A stretch of DNA of 58,093 nucleotides from Acidobacteriota bacterium. GTDB taxonomy: Bacteria > Acidobacteriota > Terriglobia > Terriglobales > Acidobacteriaceae. This document shows, one piece after another, positions 1 to 7,730 of this stretch. Location of the stretch: contig JAJXZT010000043.1 of the NCBI GenBank assembly GCA_021779935.1, positions 1 through 58,093 of the forward strand, read 5' to 3'. Each line of letters opens with the position of its first letter. Position 1 is the stretch's first letter. A model generated the notes under the pieces. It worked only from the letters and a program-made list of their open reading frames with translations. It did not search any database and was not told where the DNA came from. A program made the position numbers and the translations under genes.

Positions 1-92
1 CACAGCTCGCTCCACGGAACCACCTGCTCCATCTCTTCCAGAAACATCGCACGCCGCGTCTTCTTCCCGTACCGCTCGAATCCCGTCGCCAT
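1..92 (-). CDS. IS5-family transposase, N-terminal fragment cut by window edge
   Basis: Read on the minus strand from the ATG at 92, the frame gives about 30 residues, beginning MATGFERYGKKTRR and continuing with a segment ending EQVVPWSEL. This matches the well-known N-terminus of IS5-group transposases (FERYxKxTRR, then FLxEMExVVPWxxLC). The rest of the DDE transposase lies outside the window. The element points away from the mrr remnant, and its end probably falls between about 120 and 178. I could not place the terminal inverted repeat by eye. Identification rests on motif memory only. Confidence 0.7.
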   Translation of the reverse strand, partial: MATGFERYGKKTRRAMFLEEMEQVVPWSEL

Positions 93-177
93 CGCCAAGG
101 TCCCCTGTCGCCAGTGAGTGTTCATCTCGCTGCCACTTTACCTGCAATGCCTGTGGCAACAGGAGAACTAAATCAGA

Positions 178-933
178 GTGTCCCTAAAGTTCGCTGGACT
201 CATAACGTACCCGCGTCGAGGCTATTTTCGGATTACGAACCGTGGCAAGCAGGTCTTGAACAGTGGCGTATCCAGCATCAACGTGAAGTTCCTTAGGCAG
301 TATCCGGAGTTTGTAGCATTTATCAGCGGAGGCAAGGAGCAAAAAGAAGATAAGAAGATAGATGGCAACGATTCCATCGACACTTCTGAAGCCACACCGG
401 AGGAGCAAGTTGAGGCTGGTTATCTAAAGCTTCGGCAGCAACTTGAAACTGAACTACTGACAAGGGTGAAGAAGTGTTCACCCGAATTCTTCGAAGACCT
501 GGTGGTCCGCGTGCTTGTTGCAATGGGCTATGGAGGATCACTTTCAGACGCTGGCCAAGCAATCGGGAAGAGCGGCGATGGGGGTGTTGATGGTGTCATC
601 AAAGAAGACAGGCTCGGCTTGGATGTGATCTATATTCAGGCGAAGAGATGGAATACCGGCACAGTTGGCAGTCCAGAGATTCAGAAGTTCGTCGGGGCAC
701 TACAGGGGCGCAAAGCTCGCCGCGGCGTTTTTATTACGACCTCGACATTTTCTAAAGCGGCACAGGACTACGCTGCCGCTATAGAAACAAAAGTTGTGCT
801 CATTGACGGCGCGAGACTCGCTGAACTTATGTTTGATTTCGGAGTTGGGGTCGCGACCGTCCGGCAGTACGAGGTAAAAACTATTGATAACGATTTCTTT
901 GAGGACGAAGACGAGACTGATTCACCGACGTAG
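178..933 (+). pseudogene. mrr: Mrr-type type IV restriction endonuclease, 5'-truncated
   Basis: The 251 residues retain the end of the N-terminal winged-helix domain (AGLITYPRRGYFRITNRG, residues 6-23) and the complete C-terminal Mrr nuclease domain. The PD-(D/E)xK-like core is visible as GDGGVDGVI (Asp138) and YIQAKRW (Gln154, Lys156). Mrr proteins are usually near 300 residues. The missing part is the beginning of the winged helix that recognises modified DNA. The frame is closed by a stop at 169-171, and IS5-like sequence lies just upstream, so disruption by the IS is the simplest explanation. The GTG at 178 is only the first possible start, not a convincing one. The nuclease core looks intact, so a shortened product cannot be ruled out. 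Confidence 0.75.
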
Positions 934-972
934 TTGACGTATCGCTAGCGCGGTGTCCTGCTATTTGTATTG

Positions 973-1194
973 CTACGCCCACGGCACTCGTCCCTTTTCC
1001 TTGCGTGCCTTCTTCGCCAGCCGTGCGTCGAGTTCATCTTCGTATTTCTCGATGAGTTTGAGGTCCTCGATGGGGACAACAGCCGCGACTGGCTTCTTCC
1101 GGCGGTGCAGGATCGTGCGTTCACCGGCGAACTCGGCCTTGCTGACAATTTCGGAAAATTTCTGGCGTGCCACGCTTGTGCTCATCTTGGTCAT
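973..1194 (-). CDS. Phd/YefM-family antitoxin, no adjacent toxin
   Basis: A 73-residue protein with the Phd/YefM N-terminal DNA-binding fold: MSTSVARQKFSEIVSKAEFAGERTILHRR, then the typical KKPVAAVVPIEDLKLIE strand-helix. In this family the N-terminal half dimerises on operator DNA and the C-terminal tail neutralises a toxin (Doc, RelE/YoeB or PIN type). Here the C-terminal tail (ELDARLAKKARKEKGRVPWA) is short and basic. No toxin-like frame follows downstream: the next gene in that direction is the mrr remnant on the other strand, 39 bp away. It may be an orphan antitoxin or a regulator. An in-frame ATG at 1185 is an alternative start. Confidence 0.75.
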   Translation of the reverse strand: MTKMSTSVARQKFSEIVSKAEFAGERTILHRRKKPVAAVVPIEDLKLIEKYEDELDARLAKKARKEKGRVPWA

Positions 1195-1206
1195 AACACA
1201 ACCTCA

Positions 1207-1233
1207 ATGTACATTATGTACGTATTGTACGTT
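1207..1233. promoter_or_regulatory. Three 9-bp GTAC repeats, likely antitoxin operator
   Basis: Three consecutive 9-mers, ATGTACATT, ATGTACGTA and TTGTACGTT, each centred on GTAC with exactly 9-bp spacing. They sit 13-39 bp upstream of the Phd start, where antitoxin autoregulation normally acts. The spacing is seen directly; the operator role is inferred. Confidence 0.6.
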
Positions 1234-1301
1234 TTGGACAAGATGAGTCTTGCCAGTCCCCCTTTCCTCTGTCTCCGGACCGTCGTATCCTCAACTTCAC
1301 C

Positions 1302-1568
1302 ATGACCGTCGACCCCGAAAGCTTTGTCACCGTCGCGCAGTTCACCACCCTCATTGAATTCGATATGGCGCGCGGTCTGCTCGAGTCGGAAGGCATCGAG
1401 TGTTTCAGCCCGGAGGAGCGCTTCACCGGCATCAGCGGAGGCCTGTACACCTATGCCGTGACCATTCGCCTCCAGGTCCGCTCGCGGGACGAAGAGCGCG
1501 CCCGTGCCCTGCTGGATCAGGCTGAATCGACATTCATCACTCCCGGCGAACCCCCTGAAGAACCGTAA
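1302..1568 (+). CDS. DUF2007-type small protein
   Basis: An 88-residue protein with the pattern of DUF2007 (putative prokaryotic signal-transducing protein): FVTVAQFTTLIEFDMARGLLESEGIECF at residues 8-35, then a strand-rich centre and VRSRDEERARALLDQAE near the C-terminus. The beta-alpha-beta arrangement, in which a residue pair from the first helix reads as movement between A and B subunits, is ferredoxin-like. The biochemical role of the family is not established. No signal peptide or membrane segment. It stands alone, 74 bp ahead of the cytochrome gene on the same strand. Confidence 0.7.
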   Translation: MTVDPESFVTVAQFTTLIEFDMARGLLESEGIECFSPEERFTGISGGLYTYAVTIRLQVRSRDEERARALLDQAESTFITPGEPPEEP

Positions 1569-1641
1569 CCCAGGTAGCACCACCTCTGGGACTTGCAACT
1601 CGCGGCTCAAAATTTGAAACTAACCGGGAGGGAGGTATCTC

Positions 1642-2307
1642 ATGCGCAAGTTCTTGACCGGAGTTGTAGTCACGCTGGTTGCGTTCGCCGTGGGTGCATT
1701 GCTGGTTGTCAATCTTGGCTGGTATCCCATCGGAGCCGACAATCCTCCAAGCTCTCTGGAGCGCGCCATGGCCAACCGCGCCGTGGATGCCTATGTCGGC
1801 CGCCACGCGCCGACGGGCGACAATCCCATCCAGCCAACCGTGGCGAATCTCACCGCCGGTGCGCAGGATTACCAGCAGCATTGCGCTCTCTGCCACGGCG
1901 GCAACGCGCAGCATCCCAGCCCGATGCGCGACCATTTCAATCCGCCGGTGCCGGCCATTGCCGCCCACATTCCAGACGATCCCGACGCGAATCTCTTCTG
2001 GGTCACCAAGCACGGCATCCGCATGACCGGCATGCCCGCCTGGGGAGGCATCCTCTCGGACAATCAGATCTGGACGATCATTGCTTTCATCAAGCATGCC
2101 AACCAGCTTCCGCCGGAAGTGCAGACGGCATGGCATGACGCAGCCACCTCCGCCACGGCGCCGCTGGTCGCGCCCTTGGCAAGCGCGCCCTCGGCTGCGG
2201 ATCAGAAGAAGCTCACGCCCGAGCAGCGCGAACTCCGTCAGGCCGAGGAAGAGGTTCGCCAGCACGGCCCGCAGCCCAAGCCGCACACGCCACCTAAGCG
2301 GAAGTAG
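1642..2307 (+). CDS. Membrane-anchored or exported monohaem cytochrome c
   Basis: 221 residues. Residues 4-25 form an uncleaved-looking signal anchor. The class I cytochrome c domain carries the haem motif CALCH (Cys81, Cys84, His85), and the distal Met probably lies in TGMPAW (Met131). Covalent haem attachment places it in the periplasm. The C-terminal 50 residues are Ala/Pro/Lys-rich and probably disordered. A ribosome-binding site GGGAGG lies 5 bp before the ATG. No oxidase or reductase gene is adjacent, so the electron-transfer partner is unknown. SoxX/CccA-type small cytochromes are the closest look-alikes. Confidence 0.85.
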   Translation: MRKFLTGVVVTLVAFAVGALLVVNLGWYPIGADNPPSSLERAMANRAVDAYVGRHAPTGDNPIQPTVANLTAGAQDYQQHCALCHGGNAQHPSPMRDHFNPPVPAIAAHIPDDPDANLFWVTKHGIRMTGMPAWGGILSDNQIWTIIAFIKHANQLPPEVQTAWHDAATSATAPLVAPLASAPSAADQKKLTPEQRELRQAEEEVRQHGPQPKPHTPPKRK

Positions 2308-2440
2308 GGAGTCCATTTCGGCGCTGGCACGCTCCCCGGCGCCGATTTTCTTCAACTTGCGCGCCCCTTCCTCCATCCAACCACAAGGAGCGTGCCGCAT
2401 TGTGTCCCCGCCCACGCTCCGGCAGTTTCCGTCGCAACAT

Positions 2441-2449
2441 TGATATAAT
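2441..2449 (+). promoter_or_regulatory. Extended -10 promoter element upstream of sucB
   Basis: TGATATAAT is a perfect extended -10 (TGnTATAAT), about 124 bp upstream of the E2 start. The -35 region (around 2421) is not close to consensus, which is common for extended -10 promoters. Between 2308 and 2572 I see nothing else but GC-rich leader sequence. Confidence 0.45.
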
Positions 2450-2572
2450 TTGTAGTTTGCTGTGGGGAGTCTTCTCTCGTTGGAAGTCCCGCCGCGCATG
2501 CGATGCCTCATGGGTGGGGCGTCCACACAAGTGCGGGCGGGGCGCAATCAGTGCATCTGCGGAAGGACAATC

Positions 2573-4246
2573 ATGCCTACTGACGTCATCATGCCCCAGA
2601 TGGGGGAATCAATTTTTGAAGGAACCATCACCAAGTGGCTCAAGCAGCCCGGCGATAAGGTGACTCGCGACGAGCCGCTCTTCGAAATCTCCACCGACAA
2701 GGTCGATGCCGAGATTCCCGCTCCCGCTGGCGGAATCCTCAAGGAGATCAAGGTGCAGGCTGGGGCCACCGTGCAGATCAACACCGTCGTCGGCGTTATC
2801 GACGAAGTTGGTTCTGCCGTAGTCCAACCGGCACAACCCGCGGCGGCTGTCCCGCAACCTGCCGCAGCCGCGCCGGCCCCCGCAGTCAGCGCACCGGCTC
2901 CCGCACCCGTTGCGGCTTCCGGTCCGGCCACCGACGTCGTCATGCCGCAGATGGGTGAATCGATCTTTGAGGGAACCATCACGCGCTGGATCAAGAATGT
3001 CGGCGACAATGTAAATCGCGACGAACCACTTTTCGAGATTTCCACCGATAAGGTTGACGCGGAAATTCCCGCGCCCGCCAGCGGCGTTCTCTCTGAGATC
3101 AAAGTTCCCGCCGGACAAACCGTGCAGGTGAATACCGTCGTCGCCGTCATCGGCGGCACGGCTGGCGCGCCATCCGCTCCCGCGCCACAAGCTGTTGCAG
3201 CTCCCGCGCCTGTTGCCGCTGCTGTCAGCGCACCGGCTCCGGTTGCCGCTGCCACGGCTCCAGTGTCGGCTGCTGCCCTCGGCGCGGAAGAAGTCCGCTC
3301 ATCGCCGCTTGTGCGCAAGCTGGCCATGGAGCACAACGTCGATCTTCGCCAGGTCACTGGTTCGGGCACCGGCGGACGCGTCACCAAGGAAGATATCCTC
3401 GCCTTCATCGAGAAGCATCCCGCCGGCGCTCCAGCCCCGGCTCCTTCAGCTCCCGCGCCGCAGCCTGCATATGCGCCGCCTGCTCCGGCCACGGCCGCTG
3501 CGGTTCCGCCCGCTGCTCCGGCCAATAAGTTTGCCGGCTCGCCGGGCCTCGTCGAACCCATGTCCGTCATGCGCAAGAAGATCTCCGAGCACATGGTGAT
3601 GTCCAAGCGCACCAGCGCGCACGTCCATAGCGTCTTTGAAATCGACATGACGAAGGTTGTTCGGCTGCGCGACAAGATGAAGAACCGCTTCCAGGAAGCC
3701 ACCGGCCTCAAGCTGACCTACACGCCGTTCTTCGCCCGCGCCGTGGCGCACGCCTTGCGTGTGTGGCCCATCCTTAATTCATCAGTCGAAGGCGACAACA
3801 TCCATTACAAGCGCGACATCAATATCGGCATCGCCGTCGCGCTCGATTGGGGATTGATCGTGCCCGTCATCAAGCATGCCGATGAACTCAGCTTCGTCGG
3901 CCTGCAGCGCGCCGTCACCGATCTTGGCGAGCGCGCGCGCACTAAGAAGTTGAAGCCGGAAGACGTCCAGGGCGGAACGTTCACTATCACCAACCCGGGC
4001 ATCTTCGGCGCCAAGTTCGGCATGCCGATCATCAGCCAACCGCAGGTGGCTATCATGGACATCGGCGCCATCACCAAGAAACCTGTGGTCCTCACCGACA
4101 AGGAAGGCAACGACACCATCGCCATCCGTTCTATGATGCACATCGCCATCGCCTACGATCACCGCATCATCGACGGCGCCGTGGCCGACCAGTTCATCGT
4201 CGTCGTGAAGAACTACCTCGAGAACTGGATCGAACCTATCGTGTAA
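2573..4246 (+). CDS. sucB: Dihydrolipoyl acyltransferase (E2) of a 2-oxoacid dehydrogenase, two lipoyl domains
   Basis: 557 residues from the ATG at 2573, chosen because the lipoyl domain begins immediately (MPTDVIMPQMGES). An in-frame upstream extension to 2462 exists but looks non-coding. Domain order: lipoyl domain 1 (about 2-77, lipoylated Lys43 in STDKVDAE), Ala/Pro hinge, lipoyl domain 2 (about 119-195, Lys near 160 in the same motif), hinge, E3-binding domain (about 240-278), hinge, catalytic acyltransferase domain (about 320-557) with the active-site DHRIIDG near 529-535. It moves the acyl group from E1 to CoA in the core of the complex. I call it 2-oxoglutarate (succinyl) type from overall resemblance. 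A pyruvate or branched-chain E2 cannot be excluded, because no E1 or E3 gene is adjacent. Confidence 0.9.
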   Translation: MPTDVIMPQMGESIFEGTITKWLKQPGDKVTRDEPLFEISTDKVDAEIPAPAGGILKEIKVQAGATVQINTVVGVIDEVGSAVVQPAQPAAAVPQPAAAAPAPAVSAPAPAPVAASGPATDVVMPQMGESIFEGTITRWIKNVGDNVNRDEPLFEISTDKVDAEIPAPASGVLSEIKVPAGQTVQVNTVVAVIGGTAGAPSAPAPQAVAAPAPVAAAVSAPAPVAAATAPVSAAALGAEEVRSSPLVRKLAMEHNVDLRQVTGSGTGGRVTKEDILAFIEKHPAGAPAPAPSAPAPQPAYAPPAPATAAAVPPAAPANKFAGSPGLVEPMSVMRKKISEHMVMSKRTSAHVHSVFEIDMTKVVRLRDKMKNRFQEATGLKLTYTPFFARAVAHALRVWPILNSSVEGDNIHYKRDINIGIAVALDWGLIVPVIKHADELSFVGLQRAVTDLGERARTKKLKPEDVQGGTFTITNPGIFGAKFGMPIISQPQVAIMDIGAITKKPVVLTDKEGNDTIAIRSMMHIAIAYDHRIIDGAVADQFIVVVKNYLENWIEPIV

Positions 4247-4270
4247 CGATATGTCGTCCAATAAAAAATG

Positions 4271-4295
4271 CGGCAGGCCACGCGGCCTGCCGTTT
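4271..4295 (+). terminator. Terminator after sucB
   Basis: Nine-bp perfect stem CGGCAGGCC/GGCCTGCCG with an ACGC loop, followed by TTT, 25 bp after the stop. The A-run on the other side (AAAAAATG at 4263-4270) makes it plausibly bidirectional, also ending leftward prophage transcription. Confidence 0.8.
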
Positions 4296-4341
4296 CCATT
4301 GAGAGGGTATTGTCTCGCGACTAACGACTCGTGACTTGCAC

Positions 4342-4602
4342 CTACTTCCCCGCCGCCCATGCCGAAGCGTTCAGGCACTGCACCACACCGTCGATGACCT
4401 TGCTCAGGCCATCGTTGAACTTTCCTTCATCGACGATGTCGCGGTTCGTCACCGCCTCGCCAATGTTCAGGGCCGCGCTCACAAACGACAGCGCAGCCGC
4501 CTTCTTGTCACTGCCCGACTTCCCGCCGAACAGTGCTTCAATGCCGTGAACCACTGCCGGCACAAATGCGATTCCCTTCAACAGCGTCGCTAAAAATCCC
4601 AT
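4342..4602 (-). CDS. Small phage-element protein beside endolysin, function unknown
   Basis: 86 residues. I chose the ATG at 4602 because GGAGGAAA lies 5 bp upstream; longer in-frame starts would overlap the endolysin gene. The N-terminal third (MGFLATLLKGIAFVPAVVHGIEALFGG) is hydrophobic or amphipathic, the rest is helical and soluble-looking (KKAAALSFVSAALNIGEAV). Its place as the last gene of the lysis group suggests a membrane-active or accessory lysis role, but there is no recognisable holin topology with two clear TM helices. It ends 47 bp from the sucB terminator. Confidence 0.6.
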   Translation of the reverse strand: MGFLATLLKGIAFVPAVVHGIEALFGGKSGSDKKAAALSFVSAALNIGEAVTNRDIVDEGKFNDGLSKVIDGVVQCLNASAWAAGK

Positions 4603-4679
4603 GCCTGTTTCCTCCGCAATTAGTAAAGGCAGCCCCAGGGCTGCCCATTCTTCGTTCATCATTCGAACTCCGCTTTCCC

Positions 4680-5123
4680 TTACGTCTTCGCCGTCGTCAC
4701 CTGCTCCAACACTCGCATCAACTTCTCGGCATACTTCGGATCGGTTGCCCAGTGCTTCGCCAGTTCGTGTACAAACTTCTCCACGTCTTTTGCGGCCGCC
4801 TTCGCATCCGCATAAATCGTGCTTGTCGTGATGATCCGGTCGCGGTCTTCGAAGCACTCCTGCATGTTCGCGTACTTGGCGAACCGCGCTCGCAGCACGA
4901 CGTCGCGCCCGTCTACAAATTCATGCGTCTCGTACTCGTGAACTTCATGATGCCCGTGTGCCTTGATGCCGAAGTAGTTGTTCGCTTCGCGCGAAAGCCG
5001 CGACTTTCCCCAGTTACTCTCCAGCGCCGCCTGCGCCACCGTCACGTCTGCCGGCAATCCGCTCTTCGCCGAACTTACCTCCGCTGCTCGCCTCGCCTCG
5101 TCCAGAAACTCTTCTCTTGTCAT
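4680..5123 (-). CDS. Endolysin, FlgJ/GH73-like glucosaminidase
   Basis: 147 residues with the core of the mannosyl-glycoprotein endo-beta-N-acetylglucosaminidase/FlgJ family. TVAQAALESNWGKSRL at residues 28-43 carries the catalytic Glu of the ALESxWG motif, followed by ANNYFGIK and a later YANMQECFEDRDRII segment, both standard family blocks. It would cleave peptidoglycan glycan strands to release particles. No signal peptide, so it needs a holin or other export. It overlaps the upstream TM protein by 4 bp, which indicates translational coupling. A host autolysin is unlikely, given its position among structural genes. Confidence 0.85.
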   Translation of the reverse strand: MTREEFLDEARRAAEVSSAKSGLPADVTVAQAALESNWGKSRLSREANNYFGIKAHGHHEVHEYETHEFVDGRDVVLRARFAKYANMQECFEDRDRIITTSTIYADAKAAAKDVEKFVHELAKHWATDPKYAEKLMRVLEQVTTAKT

Positions 5124-5344
5124 CGATACAGCGTCCTCATGTAGTCGAAGGCAAAATGCACCAGCGTCACCGCCACTGCCAGGGCCGCGCCCACTCCGCC
5201 CATCCTGTGCGACGCTGCCTCATGCTTTTGCAACCGCCCTTCCAGTTCCTGCATCTTGCCCTGGTTTCCGTTTCCCACCAGCCATTGCATATGCGCCTTC
5301 AACTCAGAAAGGTCGCGCAACACGCGTTCTTCAAACTGCGTCAT
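5120..5344 (-). CDS. Small single-TM protein with coiled coil, candidate holin-like
   Basis: 74 residues: a charged helical N-terminal half with heptad character (MTQFEERVLRDLSELKAHM, then EGRLQKHEAASHR) and one C-terminal membrane segment (VGAALAVAVTLVHFAFDYM, about residues 51-69). This layout resembles XhlA/holin-associated phage proteins. It overlaps both neighbours, the large tail gene by 14 bp and the endolysin by 4 bp, so it belongs to one late transcript. The holin role is inferred from topology and position only. Confidence 0.65.
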   Translation of the reverse strand: MTQFEERVLRDLSELKAHMQWLVGNGNQGKMQELEGRLQKHEAASHRMGGVGAALAVAVTLVHFAFDYMRTLYR

Positions 5345-7661
5345 ATCTCACGTCCACATGCAGGAGCGTCGTCCACCGCGAGTATCGCGGCGGTGTCTGG
5401 TTGTCGAACATCCGCAGATAGTATTCGTCCGTTCGTCCCAGCCGCGGCAGCGTGAACGTCCGTGTTGTAAAGCGCCCCACCAGGTTGCGGTCCGTCTCCG
5501 CTCCCCATCCCCAGTCGCCTTCGCGTCGCACTTCGATTCCCCAACCCTCTGCCGGCGTCGCTCCCGCATCCACCGTCATCGTCGTCTGGGTCACGTCCTG
5601 CAACATCAGGTGCGCCAGGCAGGGCACCGGACTCGGCGTCGTCTCCACCGACTCCGCCGTCATCTCCGGCAGGTCTTGCACCGTCACTCTTCCCGTCTGC
5701 ACTGCGATCGGCGCGGCCGCGTCGTTTGCGAAGCGCAGTGTGTATCGCGCCCGCTCATTGCGCGGGTCCACCATCTCCATTTCCACTTCGCGCAATGTCG
5801 CCGTAAACTGTGCGTCGCGTTCGGGCACGTCGACAATCACCGCGTCGCCCGGATACACGTCGCCCTGCATGAAGTCCGTCCACGTCTTGTACTCGCCTGT
5901 CCACGGCGCCTGGGCGCAATCTTCCAGCAACGCTTGCGCCGCCGCGCGACAGTCATCCGAACTCCGCGCCACTGGCGAATTCACTCGCCACATCACGGCG
6001 CGCACACCGTTGTCGCCGCGCTTTGCGTTTGCTGCTGCTGCCTGCGCGTCGGCCACGCGCGCCACCGCGCGCCCGCATCCCCTGTAGCTCAACTGAATCC
6101 ACTCATCCGCCACTGGTTTGAACGGCGCGTAGAAGTACAGCTCCGGCATAGTCGTGATCGTGCACTCCGCCCCTTCCAGCACAGCGCCCACCAGTCGCGA
6201 CCGCGTCGGCTGATCCGGAGCCGTGCTTCGCGCCTCCGCCGTCATCGTCCTGCGCAACCACGTGTAGCTGATCGTGCAATGCATCTCTCCCGCGCACAGC
6301 AGTCCATAGCGTGCAAATGGCGGGACATTTTCAATCACGCCGTCGTAAAGCACCGTCGCCAGCAGCGTCTGCGACTGCGGATTCGCCGGATCGATCTCGT
6401 GTGCCTCCAGCACCACGCGCAAGTCCGCCGCAATCGTTCCGCCGCCCAGCGCATTGTCCGATCCGTGCTCCGACGAGCAGTACCTCTGCGCCACGCGAAA
6501 CACTTCGCTCGCGCACAACTTCGTCGTCAGCACGTAGCTGCAACCCGCGCGTGTCGTCATCGCCGTTCCGTTGTTCGCGCCGTTCACCTTTGCCTGGATT
6601 GTCGTCACGCCGTTCGCCGTCGCAATCGCAAATCCCGCCAGGCACTTCGCCGTTGCGACCTCGTCCTCGTAAATCCCGCCTGCGACTCCATCGCATGTCC
6701 CCGTAAACTCCAGCGCGCCGTGCTCCAGCACATACGCGCCGCCCAGTTCCAGCTTCTCGCCGAGAGTCACGGTCGTGCTCGTGCCTGCCGTGGAGTTCAC
6801 GCGCAACTTGCCGCCGCTCACCTGCACCGCGCCCGTCGAGTCGCTCACTGTCCACATGCGCCCGTCCAACCCATCGCCGCAATATTCCTCTTCCAGCAGC
6901 GTCTCGCTCGGACGCACAAACGGATGCTGCGACATCGCAAACCGCTGCGTGTGTCCGTCGCCAATGAAGTAGTCCTTCACGTACGTTTGCGGTTCGATCT
7001 CGCCTACTGCCGTGATGTCCGTCAGCGCCGTCCCGGTCTGTTCCAGCTTCAAGTCCTGCGGACTGAACGTGTCGTCGCTCGAGCGGATCGCATGCGTCGC
7101 GCCTCCCAATCCCGTCATCCGCACCGCGCCGTTTTCCGCGCGATACACTCCCCGGTTCTGGTTCGCGATCTCCCGCGCGCGCTCCGTCCAGGTTTCTCCA
7201 ACCGGCGGCGTGCTCATCACGAACTTCGCGCCGTCCTCAATCGCCGTCGTGTCAAACGCTCCGCCGCTTGCATCGTCCGTCGTGGTTCGCAACACGTCGC
7301 CGCTGCTGCGGTCCACCGGCGCCGGACGCGCTGGCAACGGACTTCGCTCCATTGCTGCTTCGTCTCCCACTGCGTTGGTTTCGTAGCAAAACACTGCGCC
7401 GTGTTCGCCGTTCCCCAGGTACTCCTGTCGCGGAGCACCTTCCACATATCCGGTAAATAGCGTTGTCATGTCATCGCGCAGCAATTGCACCCGCGAGTCG
7501 GCTCGCGGCAATGTGACCGTCCCCGCCTCTGCCACCAGCCACATCTTCAGTCGAACCGGTTCGTTTAGCTTCCGCGTGATTTTTGGCGGGCGGCTCGAAT
7601 CAATCATCACCGTGCAGTCGCGCACGCCCGTCATGTCAAGGTTGTCGATCAGCAGGATCAT
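5331..7661 (-). CDS. Large phage tail/baseplate protein with C-terminal fibronectin III-like domain
   Basis: 776 residues, the largest structural gene of the element. The N-terminus (residues 1-120; ITRKLNEPVRLKMWL, then VTLPRADSRVQLL and LFTGYVEG) resembles the beta-rich hub domains of distal tail proteins. The middle (about 290-400) has a jelly-roll-like Gly/Thr-rich stretch (GRMWTVSDSTGAVQVSGGKL), possibly lectin-like. The last 100 residues form a fibronectin type III-like domain (VTQTTMTVDAGATPAEGWGI, later EYYLRMFD). There is no long coiled coil, so it is not a tape measure. Placed after the tube-like gene and before lysis genes, it is probably the tail tip or receptor-contact protein. 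Fold assignments are by eye. Confidence 0.7.
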   Translation of the reverse strand: MILLIDNLDMTGVRDCTVMIDSSRPPKITRKLNEPVRLKMWLVAEAGTVTLPRADSRVQLLRDDMTTLFTGYVEGAPRQEYLGNGEHGAVFCYETNAVGDEAAMERSPLPARPAPVDRSSGDVLRTTTDDASGGAFDTTAIEDGAKFVMSTPPVGETWTERAREIANQNRGVYRAENGAVRMTGLGGATHAIRSSDDTFSPQDLKLEQTGTALTDITAVGEIEPQTYVKDYFIGDGHTQRFAMSQHPFVRPSETLLEEEYCGDGLDGRMWTVSDSTGAVQVSGGKLRVNSTAGTSTTVTLGEKLELGGAYVLEHGALEFTGTCDGVAGGIYEDEVATAKCLAGFAIATANGVTTIQAKVNGANNGTAMTTRAGCSYVLTTKLCASEVFRVAQRYCSSEHGSDNALGGGTIAADLRVVLEAHEIDPANPQSQTLLATVLYDGVIENVPPFARYGLLCAGEMHCTISYTWLRRTMTAEARSTAPDQPTRSRLVGAVLEGAECTITTMPELYFYAPFKPVADEWIQLSYRGCGRAVARVADAQAAAANAKRGDNGVRAVMWRVNSPVARSSDDCRAAAQALLEDCAQAPWTGEYKTWTDFMQGDVYPGDAVIVDVPERDAQFTATLREVEMEMVDPRNERARYTLRFANDAAAPIAVQTGRVTVQDLPEMTAESVETTPSPVPCLAHLMLQDVTQTTMTVDAGATPAEGWGIEVRREGDWGWGAETDRNLVGRFTTRTFTLPRLGRTDEYYLRMFDNQTPPRYSRWTTLLHVDVRYDAV

Positions 7662-7730
7662 CCCTGTGTCTCTCCGTTTCCCTCTGCTCCACCGGCATCA
7701 GATGACGCCAGCCCTTTCAATTCGAAAATC

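Noticed and set aside
2462-2572. Upstream extension of sucB
   Set aside because: The lipoyl domain starts directly at the ATG at 2573; the extra residues are Cys/Arg-rich and follow the -10 element closely.
5256-7460. Plus-strand frame of 734 codons across the tail gene
   Set aside because: Arg/His-rich composition typical of an antisense shadow; the minus frame has coherent protein features and coupled neighbours.
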